Origin: Termitomyces sp. T153
Taxonomy: Eukaryota > Basidiomycota > Agaricomycetes > Agaricales > Lyophyllaceae
Reading direction: 5' to 3'
Length of the DNA stretch: 64,000 nucleotides
NCBI GenBank assembly: GCA_018296165.2
Contig: JACKQL020000039.1
Span: forward strand, 1-64,000
The position numbers and the translations under genes were made by a program. Positions 30,126 to 41,611 of the stretch are shown one piece after another; within the stretch, counting starts at the first letter, position 1, and every line of letters begins with the position of its first letter. The notes beneath the pieces were generated by a model. It saw nothing but the letters and a program-made list of their open reading frames with translations. It searched no databases and had not been told where the DNA came from.

Positions 30126-32506
30126 TTATAGTCTGGACCTTTCTGCCCCAGAAAACAATTCATAGATATCAGTGGCAGCCTTTGCAATCTCCTCGCAGAA
30201 CTTGATGTTAGGCATCTCTTTTCTAGACGTGACTGTATATTGCAAACGGTCTGGGAAGATTCGTTATTCGACTAAATCAATTGGACCAACAGGATTCAAG
30301 TTTACTCACCATCATAGCCTGTCATGTATGCCACCGCAAAACCATCTGGGACAACCTTTAGTATGAAAGCTGTTAAGTACGCATTACATAACAGTTTGAA
30401 GAATCAAACAGACCTCGCCCCAGCCATAGACAGGGAAATGCTTTGAAAAGATAGCCGATGTACTCAGAACCCAATAACTTGAGCGAAGGAAGACAGGATC
30501 GGAGAACAACTCAGGAATGTTTTCGCCCTTCTTCAAAACTTTCTTCAAACCTGTCGATTGTCAAATGATAAGTTTTGAGCACTGCATGACAAGGTAAGAC
30601 TTGCCGAGTAGATGACGATCAATGCCTTGACCATTCCCAGCACTCTTGGCGAGCTCAACATGCTTCTTCGTAGCCGCAGTCAAAAGCTTCTTCCTTTCCT
30701 CAGTCCCAATCTCGGGATTATCCATACTGGCCACCCAAGCATCAGATTCATTGGTTACAACACGAATAGCCTCGGTGCGTCCTTTGTCAAATTTCCGTGT
30801 TGTTGCTGCTTCATACGTCCCACCGATTCTCCTCTCATTACCGATGAGTCGCCGATATGCGAGCTGAACGATCATCTGCGCCCAAGAATCAGGGGATACC
30901 CCGAATTTCTTAATCGCAGCCTTTCCATATGGCGTGAGGAGGTATCCAAGTTCTTGGCTCTCAATGAGTTCCAGAGCAGCACCGTCAGCCTTCGCAATAG
31001 CCTCAGCAATTGCTGGACTAATCTCCCAGTCTAGAGGTGTGGGGGTCCGTGTAGACAAGACAGCTGGCGGTCCATGATCAAATGCGGGGTCGGCAAGCAT
31101 GTTGAGGACGTCGTCGCAAAGCCTGACCGTCGGCGTTCCATCCATCATAGAGTGTTCACCCATGAAACCGGAGACGACATTGTCGTAAACGATAAATTCT
31201 ACAGGTTTATCTACCCAGCGAGTTCGTAAACCAGTCGGAACACCCTCAGTGACCGATCCATGCCATAAGGCACGGCTATGTTCTAGTGAAGTTGAGGGTT
31301 TGTATGCTTCCAAGCTGATTACGAAGGCGGCCGATTGAATGGCAGTGAGAATTTCAGCGTTGTGTGCAGACGAAGCGAGAGTTCCATAGTCCTATGCAGG
31401 ATTTATTCATCATTGAATCAATCGATTGTCAGTAAGAATAATTTGATCACCTTGGCCCACACATCACGGTTGGAGGCAGTAAGTACGCCAACACCTGGAT
31501 AAGTCCCATTGGAGTTCTCATATATGTAACGAATCTGTCTGGTGAGTGGATCAGCACATACTGAGGTCGTGACAGACATAGACTTGTCCTACTTCTCGAA
31601 CTCTGCGGTGCTTAGAATTCGGCCGCCATCAGCAGCCTCTACTTTCCATACACGATTATTTCTGAAGACAATTATATGACCAGAATTGCCTGTATCATTT
31701 TCTTTCGCGTAGGAAACGCTCCAGTCAAGGCCTTGAGGGCCAGGAATACGGCAACAGTCGAACATCCACCTAAGTTTTGCGTTAGCAACTTAGAGATAGC
31801 TATAATCATGAGCAAGACACACCGATAGGTATCCATGCAAAGGGGGCCTTCTTTCGTGCTATCTGGTTCCAATAACCCCCTCTTAAGATTCTGCCGGAAT
31901 ATCATAGCGGCACGCGCTAATCCAGCAGCACGAGCGGCAGGAGTTTGCTGTAAATGTGGTGGTTGTTCGTCAAATCCATCTGAGGAAATTCTGAACATTG
32001 TCGAACATATAAATTTGAACTGGGCCCACAGTAGTAAGAGACATTGACAACAACCTTACTTGAAGTTAGCATGAGGCAGAACAATGTTACTGAGAACACA
32101 CTGAATCCCTATAAGCAAAGTAATTGTCATCATCCCACCATTCTTCAAGCCAGTGACGCGTTTCTTCAGCACGTGAGAGCAGTCTTTGCTGGAGCTCTGG
32201 CCCTTGTTCGGCAGCGAATTGGTCAATCTTCTTGCAGACTGCAGCATACTCTTCATCCGACCAGGCGATAGGCTCCAAACTTTGCTTCAAACGAATAAGC
32301 GTGTCGGAGAGGTTTGCGACTGGAAGTTTGGGTAGTTCTGCTGAAAAAGTTTTCGTACCATGTGTAGCAGCAGGAGCAGCAGCCTTCCATGTAGTCGGGC
32401 GTGAGTATAGTCGAATTGCAGAGGTTGACATGGTAAGACGACAAGATGAGAGTGAGGTCCGACAGAACTTCAAGTTTGAGCGCGACAACTTCGTTAGTAG
32501 GAACAT
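30126..32506 (-). CDS. CAT2: Carnitine O-acetyltransferase, dual-targeted
   Basis: Moves acetyl groups between CoA and carnitine for transport between peroxisome, cytosol and mitochondrion. Seen: SDTLIRLKQSLEPIAWSDEE, WLEEWWDD, the active-site segment GEHSMMDGTPTVRL (His is the general base), AATTRKFDKGRTEAIRVVTN, GNGQGIDRHLLG; several short introns. Two in-frame ATGs exist: 32506 begins with MFLLTKLSRSNLKFCRTSLS, a basic, Ser/Leu-rich presequence, while 32431 begins MSTSAIRLYS. The protein ends Ser-Arg-Leu, a PTS1 variant. In yeast, CAT2 makes mitochondrial and peroxisomal forms from alternative starts; the same plan is visible here. Symbol given by homology. Confidence 0.9.
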
Positions 32507-33524
32507 AGTCCGCCACTACTGAGGATATGATGCAGCTGATTTCGAGCTAGTCGCCTACATAAATGTGCTTATGTACAGTTCGGGGGAAAGGCCACTTGCA
32601 CAGCCACCCACACATGGTGTTTGTGGTTGTGGGACTCGGAGTTCGTGGGCAGCCTGCCAAAAGCATTCGCCAATCCTATCCCCCTGTAGCTCGGAGTACC
32701 CTTCAGTCGGACAAAAAAAGTTTCCCTAAGAACAGCCCATTTATAGTGCTAGAATTGTTTCAATAGAGTCAATATACACTACCTGAGTGATCGGAGCTGA
32801 CCGTGAGTTGAGGTGTGTTCTCGTTGTCGAGTCCCCCCCACGCTTGCCGATTCCACAGCAAAGCGGGGTTTCAATTTCCGTGGGAAGGAGATCATGACGT
32901 GTCTGTGAGAAATTTGTGACGTCCGACTGAAGAGTCAGTACTTCGAGCTACAAGCGGAGCGATAGTACTTATGGCTGGCGTGGCAAATCAGAGCGTAACC
33001 TAGCGACATGGCGAATGATTAATGATGATAAACATGAAATCAGTGGAAAATTTGTAATTTACTTTACATACTGCTTAATTACCCTATAGCTAGATATCTG
33101 CTCATCAGGTACCTGCCGACTGCGCGGTCAAGCATAACATTCTTGAGAGAGACTTTCATTTTTACCATCACATATACATCCCCTGTATGCTGTTTTGAGA
33201 GACTTTGATCGCCAGCTGGCGAAATCCGGCGCGGCAAAATGGCGATATACAACACCACCTCTACATACATCGCTGATTGCCACAAGGTCATCCAAGGCCG
33301 ACGTCCTACATAAAGTCCTTTCACCGTGATCGGCTTGGGGAACCTTCGGCTGTAAACTGGTACAACTGCTATCAATACAAAAAGGAAAAGAGGTTTCTAT
33401 CACTTTTCCGGCTCGTGTCCTGAGCCTCAGAGTCATATGTCAGGCGAAATATGGGAGCGATTCCTTGGAATCGTTGAACACGTTTGCAGCTTAGGGGGGA
33501 TTCCAAACTCGAAGAAAGGAACGT
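32507..33524. other. Intergenic, about 1 kb, no supported gene
   Basis: Promoter side of the carnitine acetyltransferase and further DNA to the left of an unassigned frame. Short minus-strand frames between 33079 and 33436 overlap each other in different frames and have no family signature. No tRNA-like fold recognised. Confidence 0.45.
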
Positions 33525-33803
33525 TTACACCATGTTTCTGATCGCTATGACTTGGTAAACGGCTGCTTCAAAGTTGTTCTTGTTCCGGAGGTTTCCTTCA
33601 AGAATAAGGTTTCCTTTGTTTTTCTGGGTGCCTCGTACTGAGATATCGTCAACTGCTTCAACAAAAACACCGGAGGCTTCGATGAAAAAACAAGGGCGAG
33701 ACAAATCAACTGTTGTCCAAAGTAGGTCCTCCTGGTCTATATCTATTGTCCAGCCACGTTGATAAACCGCAATTGGTGAATTTGTTCGTCCAACAAACAA
33801 GCA
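33525..33803 (-). other. Unassigned protein-like open frame
   Basis: About 92 codons without a stop and with normal residue composition (AVYQRGWTIDIDQEDLLWTT ... VDDISVRGTQKNKGNLILEG). It lacks an ATG in a good place: a stop lies just upstream and the first usable codon is TTG. It abuts the start of the RBR gene on the other strand. It may be a terminal exon or a relic. No family recognised. Confidence 0.3.
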
Positions 33804-33824
33804 CTACAGCACCTACCACAATTC

Positions 33825-35198
33825 ATGGATAACGATTTCCAATGTCCCATTTGCTTCGACAGCGTACCCGAGAATTTAACGACTCAAATCCCTCAGTGCA
33901 AACATAGATTTTGTGTCGCGTGTCTCGCCGAGTTCGTCCGCGTGAAGTTGAATTCTCACGAGTATCCTCTACTGTGCCCTACCTGTGTTGCAGAACCCCG
34001 ACCGCAACCGACTGGTGAGTTTTCAAACAATGATATTCATTCATCCGTTCTCAGTCGCTATGTTAGCTGAAATAGAAAATCTGGTTGTCGATCAACTCAG
34101 CGAGAGAGATCTATCCATTCTTGAAGAAATTCGGAAGAAACGAGATGGATTCCTCAAGATTGAATGTCCTAGGCAGGTTTATGTAGTTTAACTCTACCGA
34201 ACCAAGGCGTTGAAATTCCGTTGCCCAGGTGTCAAGGGTCGGACTTCATACATCAAGCCGTTCTGAAAAACTCTCGACATATCCGATGCCCTGTAGGATG
34301 CGGATTTCGATGGTGCCAAAAATGCCAGCAATGTACCAACTCAATTCTCCGACGGCTCGTGCATTTCTGCAGCGATGGTACATCGCGACTACTTCTTCTT
34401 GCAAAGAAGGAAAACTGGAAACAATGTCCAGGTAAGTACAATTCGTGTCCATTTACACCCGTCCTGAGTTTGTTATGAGGGTGTTCTGTTGTCGTTTCTC
34501 AAGCGGGTGGTTGTTCACATATGACTGTGAGTACTGTGATCATTGTTGTGTATATAATGCTAACCGTTTCATGGCAGTGCAAAACTTTAGGTTGCAACAC
34601 GTGAGTCGCTTTACACTATACCTACCTAGAGTGCTCAATATTCTTGACTCACTCTAGTCATTTCTGTTACGATTGCGGCAAGATAATCATTAAATCTGCC
34701 GAGGGCCAAGGACTACGTGATGCTATCTCTCACCACAATCGGAACTGTATTACTCGCCGCGGGCTAAACCAAATTATGATGAATGATGACCTGCCTCTGT
34801 TTCCACTGTTGATCCGCTTCGTAAGAAACCTTGTCGGACAACAAATAACACACTCCATATCTACCATCCGATTGGGTGACTTCATTCCTTCGAGTAAATG
34901 GAGATCGCCCACGAGTATTCTGATACAATTGAGCATACTTTATTCACGCTTCCAATCGGGTGACTTGGTTCTGCGAAAACGGATTCCCACTAACACTTTG
35001 TTACTTCTCAGTCCATTGATCTTATGGCAGTTGTACAAGGAGAGGGAGTGGAAGTTCAAGTTTTTGGGTGCTAGCGTGCTTGGAGGGACGTTATTCTTTT
35101 ACAAAAGGGATCACAGCGGGCTTGAGCCTTCACTTTCCAAGGCGCAGCCTGAGGTTAGGGACTACCAACCCAGGCTGGGTGTGAGGTCGTGGGCGTAA
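33825..35198 (+). CDS. RBR (RING-IBR-RING2) E3 ligase-like protein, shortened RING2
   Basis: Six exons (33825-34014, 34055-34172, 34229-34431, 34504-34526, 34578-34600, 34658-35198), 365 residues, all joins in frame. RING1 is complete: CPIC ... CKHRFCVAC ... CPTC. The IBR follows: ECPRCQGSDF ... CPVGCGFRWCQKC. RING2 is reduced: CPG is followed directly by AGGCSHMTCKTLGCNTHF, then CYDCGK; the paralogue at 58.6-61 kb has CPGCNTLIEKTEGCDHMTC here, so the second zinc Cys and the IEK stretch are missing while the catalytic-type Cys in GGC remains. A hydrophobic C-terminal region (NTLLLLSPLILWQLY, FLGASVLGGTLFFY) may anchor it in a membrane. Intron 2 (34173-34228) begins with GC. Confidence 0.85.
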
Positions 35199-35608
35199 TT
35201 TCTAACTAAATAAACACATTAAAAACTGCCTATGTACCATCCTTGATCAGGCCCAATGTCGTCCACTTGGGAAATCTGGTTCAGGTTTGTTGGTCCATCC
35301 TGTTCCACCGTATATCAGAAAAGTCAAAGACAATGCAATTCCTTTCGAGACTGCATGTGAAGCTGTTATTGACAAATTTGAGCAGGCTGGCCATCAGAAG
35401 TGATCCCATTTCATGCCCGCAGCCCAATTTTGAGTATGATGGAGAGTGGCACCAAGATATTACGGGAGACAAGTCCGATTCTCAAAATCCTACCCAAGTT
35501 CTTAACGCACAACGGAGTCAACTCATCAGATCAAGGATTTTCCTATATCAAGGGAGATAGTTTGAAAGCGACGGAGATTAGTAGAAACACTCGAGGCTTA
35601 AAACGATT

Positions 35609-37006
35609 TCATCCTTGTATAGCGGCCCCTTCACTACGAAGTTTTTCTATGCTACCCTTGAACTTGGTGACGAATTGGTCAGCAAAGACATCCGAAACGG
35701 AGCCAGCACCCCATATTACGGATATAGTGATACCTCCAAGTGCGTCACCAACGACATTCAACTTGAGAGCAGCGCCGACAACTACATCACATTGGGCAAA
35801 GACCATATGCCCAATTGACCATTTCGGCCCATCCGCAGAGCTCTTTTCGAATCCAAATCGTCCAACGTTGGAAAGCTCGAACCCGGCGGCCCGTTTCTTC
35901 CCCAACATCCCTTGGAAAAACTTGTCGTACTTGCCGTTGAGATAAGAAAGCATTCCTATATCCTCCACCGATTTCTTGACGTAAGAACGAAGTTCTGCTG
36001 CATACTGGGATGCATGTTCCCAGGAGAAGGTGGGGTTGACCTTCGTATAAGAATGTAGCGATGAAACATGATTACACATCGCATCGTTGGATGTTCCCGA
36101 AAGACCTCTGAGGGAGATGGGGACGAGGGAAGATATCGTTGCGTATTTTTCGGACAACACAAGGTCAGAGATAACTGAGGCAGCTAACGCATGAAACATC
36201 GACGTTATTGTTGCTCCATGAGAGCGACATAGAATAAGGAGAGTGGAAGCAACGTCGGGAGAGAATACGATGAGTCGAACATGGTTCTGGAAGGTGATTT
36301 CGTTGGGCACTGTGCTTCCAGTCCATGATTTAGCTGCAAGGGTCCATGATACAGGAGCGAATAGACCAAAAAACGTTGAAGCAACCTTCAACCATGACGG
36401 CGAAAGGTCGACCAGGCTTTCAATTGGAGGAGCCAGGGCGTTCTTCAGAGGTATGACTATGCAATTGCCATCTCTGCTTTCACCTGATTGTAGAGAGGAC
36501 AGAAAAGCACGATGGAAAGCAAGGCCACTCTTGCCGTCACCAATACCGTGGTGCCAAGCGAAACATACCGTTCCGTCTCCCGAAATCACGACGCGCCAAA
36601 GAGGTAAATTCGACGTTACGTCAAATTTTCGTAGTAGTTGACCCTGTATTGTTGCTTCAAGGCCGCAAGTGTCAGAAAATTCCACGACCTCGGAAAGGTC
36701 GACTTTCTCGAGGCGTTCAAAGACTGGGTCTCTTGCAAGATCTCCAGCCAAACGAACGCCTAATGCGGTGTGAGCTTTGACAACTTTGGCAAGGGCATCG
36801 TAGATTGTTCGTCTGTCCAATTGACGACCTGTTGGGTGTATATATTGCGCGGCCATAAGCACGCAGGAATCCAGATCTAATGACGAAAATCGTGAGATGT
36901 GATATCGCTCAAGCAGGCCTGAGGGTGTTGGTCAAAAGTGGAGCAACATTGAAAAAGAGCTATCGAAAGCACCTGCCCGCCGGACGACAATTGGACTTTG
37001 TTTCAT
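35609..37006 (-). CDS. Alcohol O-acetyltransferase-like (AATase family) protein
   Basis: Exons 37006-36973 and 36918-35609, intron 54 nt, 447 residues. The start reads MKQSPIVVRRAGLLERYHIS, the usual N-terminus of this family. The catalytic motif HHxxxDG is intact in CFAWHHGIGDGKSG. Later blocks: YATISSLVPISLRGL, DAMCNHVSSLHSY and a C-terminal VVVGAALKLNVVGDALGG. The family transfers acetyl from acetyl-CoA to alcohols, as in yeast Atf1/Atf2 (volatile esters, sterol acetylation). Substrate unknown here. Head-to-head with the PB1/ZZ gene, 137 bp apart. Confidence 0.85.
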
Positions 37007-37143
37007 GAAAGTGTGTGCGGATAAGAATGATCACTTGGCGATGACATGGTGGAAATTACAGCGCCTAACTACTGCGGGCGCGCAGCCCAAATAGGTATGG
37101 TAATAATCCATCAATCCAGATTTGCTCCTCCTCTGTGCGCAGA
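37007..37143. promoter_or_regulatory. Very short divergent promoter
   Basis: 137 bp between the start codons of the acetyltransferase-like gene (-) and the PB1/ZZ gene (+). Any core promoters must overlap or lie inside the 5' ends of the genes. Confidence 0.45.
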
Positions 37144-40100
37144 ATGAACAGCCGAACTGGCAGACAGCTTGTTGTCAAATGTTCTTTGGATAGCCGAAAC
37201 AAGAAGATTACTTTTGACTCTGCGCGTAACTGCACATATGAACTGCTTCGGCAGAAGGTGTGTTGTGTTCGTCTTTGGCCGCTCACAAACGTTGTAACAC
37301 CCTCGTCAATAGGTCGAACAGTGTTATTCGCTCTCCTCTACATCGTTCGCGATCACCTACAAAGACGACGATGGCGAAATAACAACAATTGCCAGCGATA
37401 CGGACCTCGCTGAAGCTATTCAATACTTTCATGTCGGAGATGATGTGCCGTTGTCCTCAGCAACCTCCATCCTATCAGGCCGTAGCTTTGGGAGCCGTAA
37501 AGTGACCCTTAAGGTTCAGATCACGGTTGATTATGACGGCCCCAGTCTCTCAGATACATCATCATTAATTAGCTTGGACGAGTATAGGGGACGAAATACG
37601 AGTCAGCAGTCGTTCTCACTCGGGCCTCCCTCAGTGGACGATGACTCGGTCACGGTCAGCTCTCGCGACAACAGCGGGCCATCTATCTCCTCATGGTCAG
37701 CTCCTCCGAGCAATCAAACACCAACAGGTCATGGCACTGGCTCCCTTGCAAGCTCAAGTGATTCTCACTTTACGCTGGTATCACATCCTTCTGGAAGTAG
37801 AGTTCGAGAAGAGTCGGACACGTTTGAAAATGGAACGGGCCGAAGTCGAAATCCATTTTCTGGAAAGTGCACGGTCTCTTCGAATGAACGTATTCCAGAA
37901 GATCCCTCTGCCGTCTTCGAACGCCTCAAGCTCGAAGAACAACTGGCAGAAGGAACGTCTAGCATTCACTCTAACTCACTAGCCAGGAATAGTCGTGGAG
38001 CTGCGTGGTTGAAGGAGCAAAATGAGCGTCATCTATACACCGTGCTTGGGGTTCTGCCCGAAACATCAATGTCAGACGATGTTTCCTTCGACCCACAACA
38101 GATGGACGATGAAAATGGGCTTAGTGGTGATCTTGCACTAGAAAGAGATCCTCGTGGACGGTATTACTATAACTACACCTCTGCAGGATCAACTGTCTCA
38201 CAAGTTCATGATTCTGGCTACGATGATGGTTTATCATCTGGAGCGGTACCCATTCTTCAGAGGACAAGACCTTCTTCAATGCACTTGAATTGGCTAGCCA
38301 ATCAACAAATCCAAACCCAAAAGGCGCGCATTCCGAAGGTATCTCTCACGGAACGGAATCTCCAGCCATCTCCGGGATATTCCCCTTCGATACTTGGCAA
38401 CTCAGACTTTATAATTGATAGAGAGTTGCTTCAGTATCTTCCGCCCACTGTACCCCCTGAAGACAGATTGACAGATTGTTCAAACTGTGGAACGTTGCTA
38501 GATTTCATTCGATATGTTTGTTCCACGTGTGGAGAGAAACATCCTGTGTTAAGTGATCCAACTTTGGAGGGTAAGGGTAAACCAAACGGTTCTCCCTTGT
38601 TCATCTATCCTCCTCAGCCACTTCATTCAACAATATCATCCTCCCCTGGTAACTCGTCGTCCTCCCTGACCTACTTGGGTGGTAGCTCTGAATCGCTTCC
38701 AGCTTACAAACCCCTTACTTCTATTCCTTCCACCTCTAACCTTGCTGTTCCGAGGGTACCTTCGCTGAGAGGCTTTGAATTATGTTCCAACTGTCTGGAG
38801 TCGGCTGGAGTTCATCATGCCATTGAAGCCGCTTCTAGCGCATCCCCCATCATGCCGATTTCGGCCAGTGCGGATGCTCAAGCAGCATCTCAATGGATAA
38901 GGGCACCACCAAAAAAAGGCGAGCTTAGACATGCCTTCTTTGAAAAGTACTGGTCACACAATAGATGGGAGGAAGTTGGTAAGTGCTAATTTGTAGTAGT
39001 ATTGCTTGAAGTTGATCATAGCTGGACACAGAGCAAGACGAGGGCCAGGTATCCAAGTGTTCCACTTGTCAGGCGATTACCTTTCACAAACGCTACAAGT
39101 GTGTATCGTGTCCAAACATCAACTTGTGTCGCGCCTGTTACAGGTTAGCTTTTTGAATGTATCTCCGTCCAACACATTGAGACTTAAATTGTCACGGTGT
39201 CCCAGCCAAGTACATGAGTTACATCCTTTGCATGCTTTCCTCAATGTACCAGACAGGCCTTCCTGGTTACGTAGCGACTCAGGTTTTCATCCGAGTCCCC
39301 CTGACCCTCAAGACGAAGAACGTGAGCCCCTTTGGTGTAACGATCAAGTTACACTTTTTGACATCAATGATGTTAGCTCTGAAACACCCAGGTGTTAAAT
39401 GTACACAGTAAGTGGAACAACTAGTTGATTGTCCATTGTCTTGTTAAGGGATCTCTGCCAGTTGTTTACAAGACATTGTCGGTGCTCGATTTCACTGTGC
39501 CATTTGTGACTTTGTGGATATCTGCGCAAATTGCGAGTCAGCTGGCCTCCCTGGAAACCTTGATTCGGCAGATGGAGGACATAACTCTTCACACATCCTC
39601 ATCAAGGTATGAGTTGATCGATGTTAAGCTTCAAGTCACACTCAAGGTCAGCGTCAGATACCATATCCATTAGAAATGCAGGAAGTATGTTTGTGAACAT
39701 TCATAGATGATTATGACTGCTCATAATGCCCTCCTGCAGCTGGAGAGTGCTAGTCGAAGGGCAATCAACCTTTGGACAGGGGGGGATGCAGCAAGCGTTG
39801 GACTGTCGGTCTCGTGGCCAAAGGCTGGTTCAGTGGTATCCTCCTATGCCCGTACTATAGTTGGCAATGTTTCTCGGCATGCTCCAACCCATGACCATCG
39901 TCTACTCTGCAGTAACTGCGGTCTCGTGAGTCTCGCCAGATCCCTCATCGCAAATACAGATGACTCTGAACCTCTACAAGGCCATAATTGGGATCCGGTA
40001 CCAGTGTGCTAATTGTCCTTCATCTCCAAGAGCATATAACCTGGTACGAAATGAAGCCCGGCATTTTCCATGGTCACTAATTATCTGTTCAGTGCGAAAA

Positions 40101-40722
40101 TTGCGAACAAAGATCATACATCGTTCATGACCCGATGCATATATTCTTCAAGTTGCCCAGACCAGTCCATAAGCCTATCGAGGACTTGTTTCCCATGGTC
40201 CCAATCTTGTAAGATTTTTCCAAGCTCTATCATTTGGGACCCAACATTCGAACCCTCTCAGATACCAGATGCCCGTTGGTCCCCAAAGCCCATTTATCGA
40301 TACAACTGAGCCTGCAGGTTAAAGAATTCTTGTTGATGATTAGACCCCAAAGGCTGATTATACTGCTTACAGCATACCTGAACAATTTGAAGCATGCAAG
40401 TTCTCTTTGCGATCGTTGCATAAAGGTCATTGTAGGCGCATGGTTCCGGTGTGCTTACTGTGCACGAGATTTATGCGACACCTGCGAAGCTGTTGACACT
40501 CACAATGACACACATGTCTTTCTAGTCTTCAAGTCCTTGGTAATTGCTAGTCCTCTTATTATAGCCATACACTAACCTGATTACAAAGGTGGACGTAAAG
40601 ATACTCCGGTTAGTTCTCAACTTGTCTAACCCATGGATCATAGCTAACACTTCTGCAGGAGACTAGCCAATCTGGAAAGTCCCACGGAAAGTCCCCCTAT
40701 CATCCCATATGCAGTGTATTGA
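37144..40722 (+). CDS. PB1 and multi-ZZ-finger protein (NBR1-like architecture)
   Basis: The first ATG gives MNSRTGRQLVVKC; exon 1 ends at 37257 and a 55-nt intron follows. Together exons 1 and 2 make a PB1 domain: basic cluster VVKC..DSRNKKITFD, acidic OPCA motif YKDDDGEITTIASDTDLAEA. A long Ser-rich disordered region follows, then at least four ZZ-type Cys/His fingers: DCSNCGTLLDFIRYVCSTCG; CSTCQAITFHKRYKCVSC with CRACY; GARFHCAICDFVDICANCES; DRCIKVIVGAWFRCAYCARD with CDTCEAVDTHNDTH. Ends ESPTESPPIIPYAVY. NBR1/p62 receptors join PB1 and ZZ to bring ubiquitinated cargo to autophagosomes; no NBR1 four-tryptophan domain or UBA is visible here, so cargo function is inference. Many short introns in the 3' half. 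Confidence 0.8.
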
Positions 40723-40853
40723 ATAGTCCGTGGGTGCTGATAGTTGGACATTGACAGTCGGTTTTGGATATGTAGTGTTATAATTACCTATAATACAAAG
40801 GAATATGTTATTGAGTGAATAGCATCAACCCTTTTTAAAGCCTATATTGAAAG

Positions 40854-41415
40854 TCAAAAAATGTTAAGTCGCGCTAGAAACGAGGACGCGCCTAAACGAC
40901 GTCGTTCATAGAAGAGGTCGGTTCTACTCGCTCCGAGATTGACGATCTTAGGACAACCATCTCGATCTTTCTCAAGTCGTGTACATTCTGCGCAATAGTA
41001 CGCGTCGGAGATACCTGAAAGTAGAGTTGGATCTGACCCAGATAGACCGAGAAACCGAGGCTTACCAGGTGCACCACATATTATACACCGACCACCATAA
41101 GTACCAAAGTTGCACTCATCACAGATGCGTACCAGAGTCTCTGGGCGGACGTAAGAATCACATACAGGGCTATTACAATATTGATGGTGAGACATTGTAC
41201 AATACACGAGATTCGAGTCGTACCATTTTCCGTCACACTTCTCGCAGAGACGGCCAATGGCTTGATAAGAAGACTTAGTTGACTATCTCGTGTATTATAC
41301 AGAATAGAACCAACCTATTCCTGGCTGCCGTCTGCACATAATCAGATCTTAAACTCATTATCAGCTGTGACGTGGTTAGAAGAGATAAGTACTAACCAGG
41401 ATGGTGCTTAGACAT
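40854..41415 (-). CDS. RDS3: SF3b subunit Rds3/PHF5A
   Basis: Small zinc protein of the SF3b complex in U2 snRNP, which binds the branch-point adenosine. Spliced frame: [99 protein letters not shown]. All zinc Cys pairs are present. Four introns cut this tiny gene; the last (51 nt) separates APG from ISD. The C-terminus ([13 protein letters not shown]) departs from the usual YGFKKR-type end and is a few residues longer. Tail-to-tail with the PB1/ZZ gene, 131 bp apart. Confidence 0.93.
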
Positions 41416-41611
41416 GATGGGTGGTCAACAAAGAGTTCATTCATTGGTCAGCAACTTTATGCCCGTGACTTGAATGGCTGTCCTTGAAATTTTGAGTTTA
41501 CACTCAATAAAATATGGACGTGCTCAAGGTTGTATCTATAGAGATAATATACTTTCTATTTCAATAGTATTAATCCTGAATCTCCTGTCGAGCAATTGCA
41601 AAACAAGAAAA

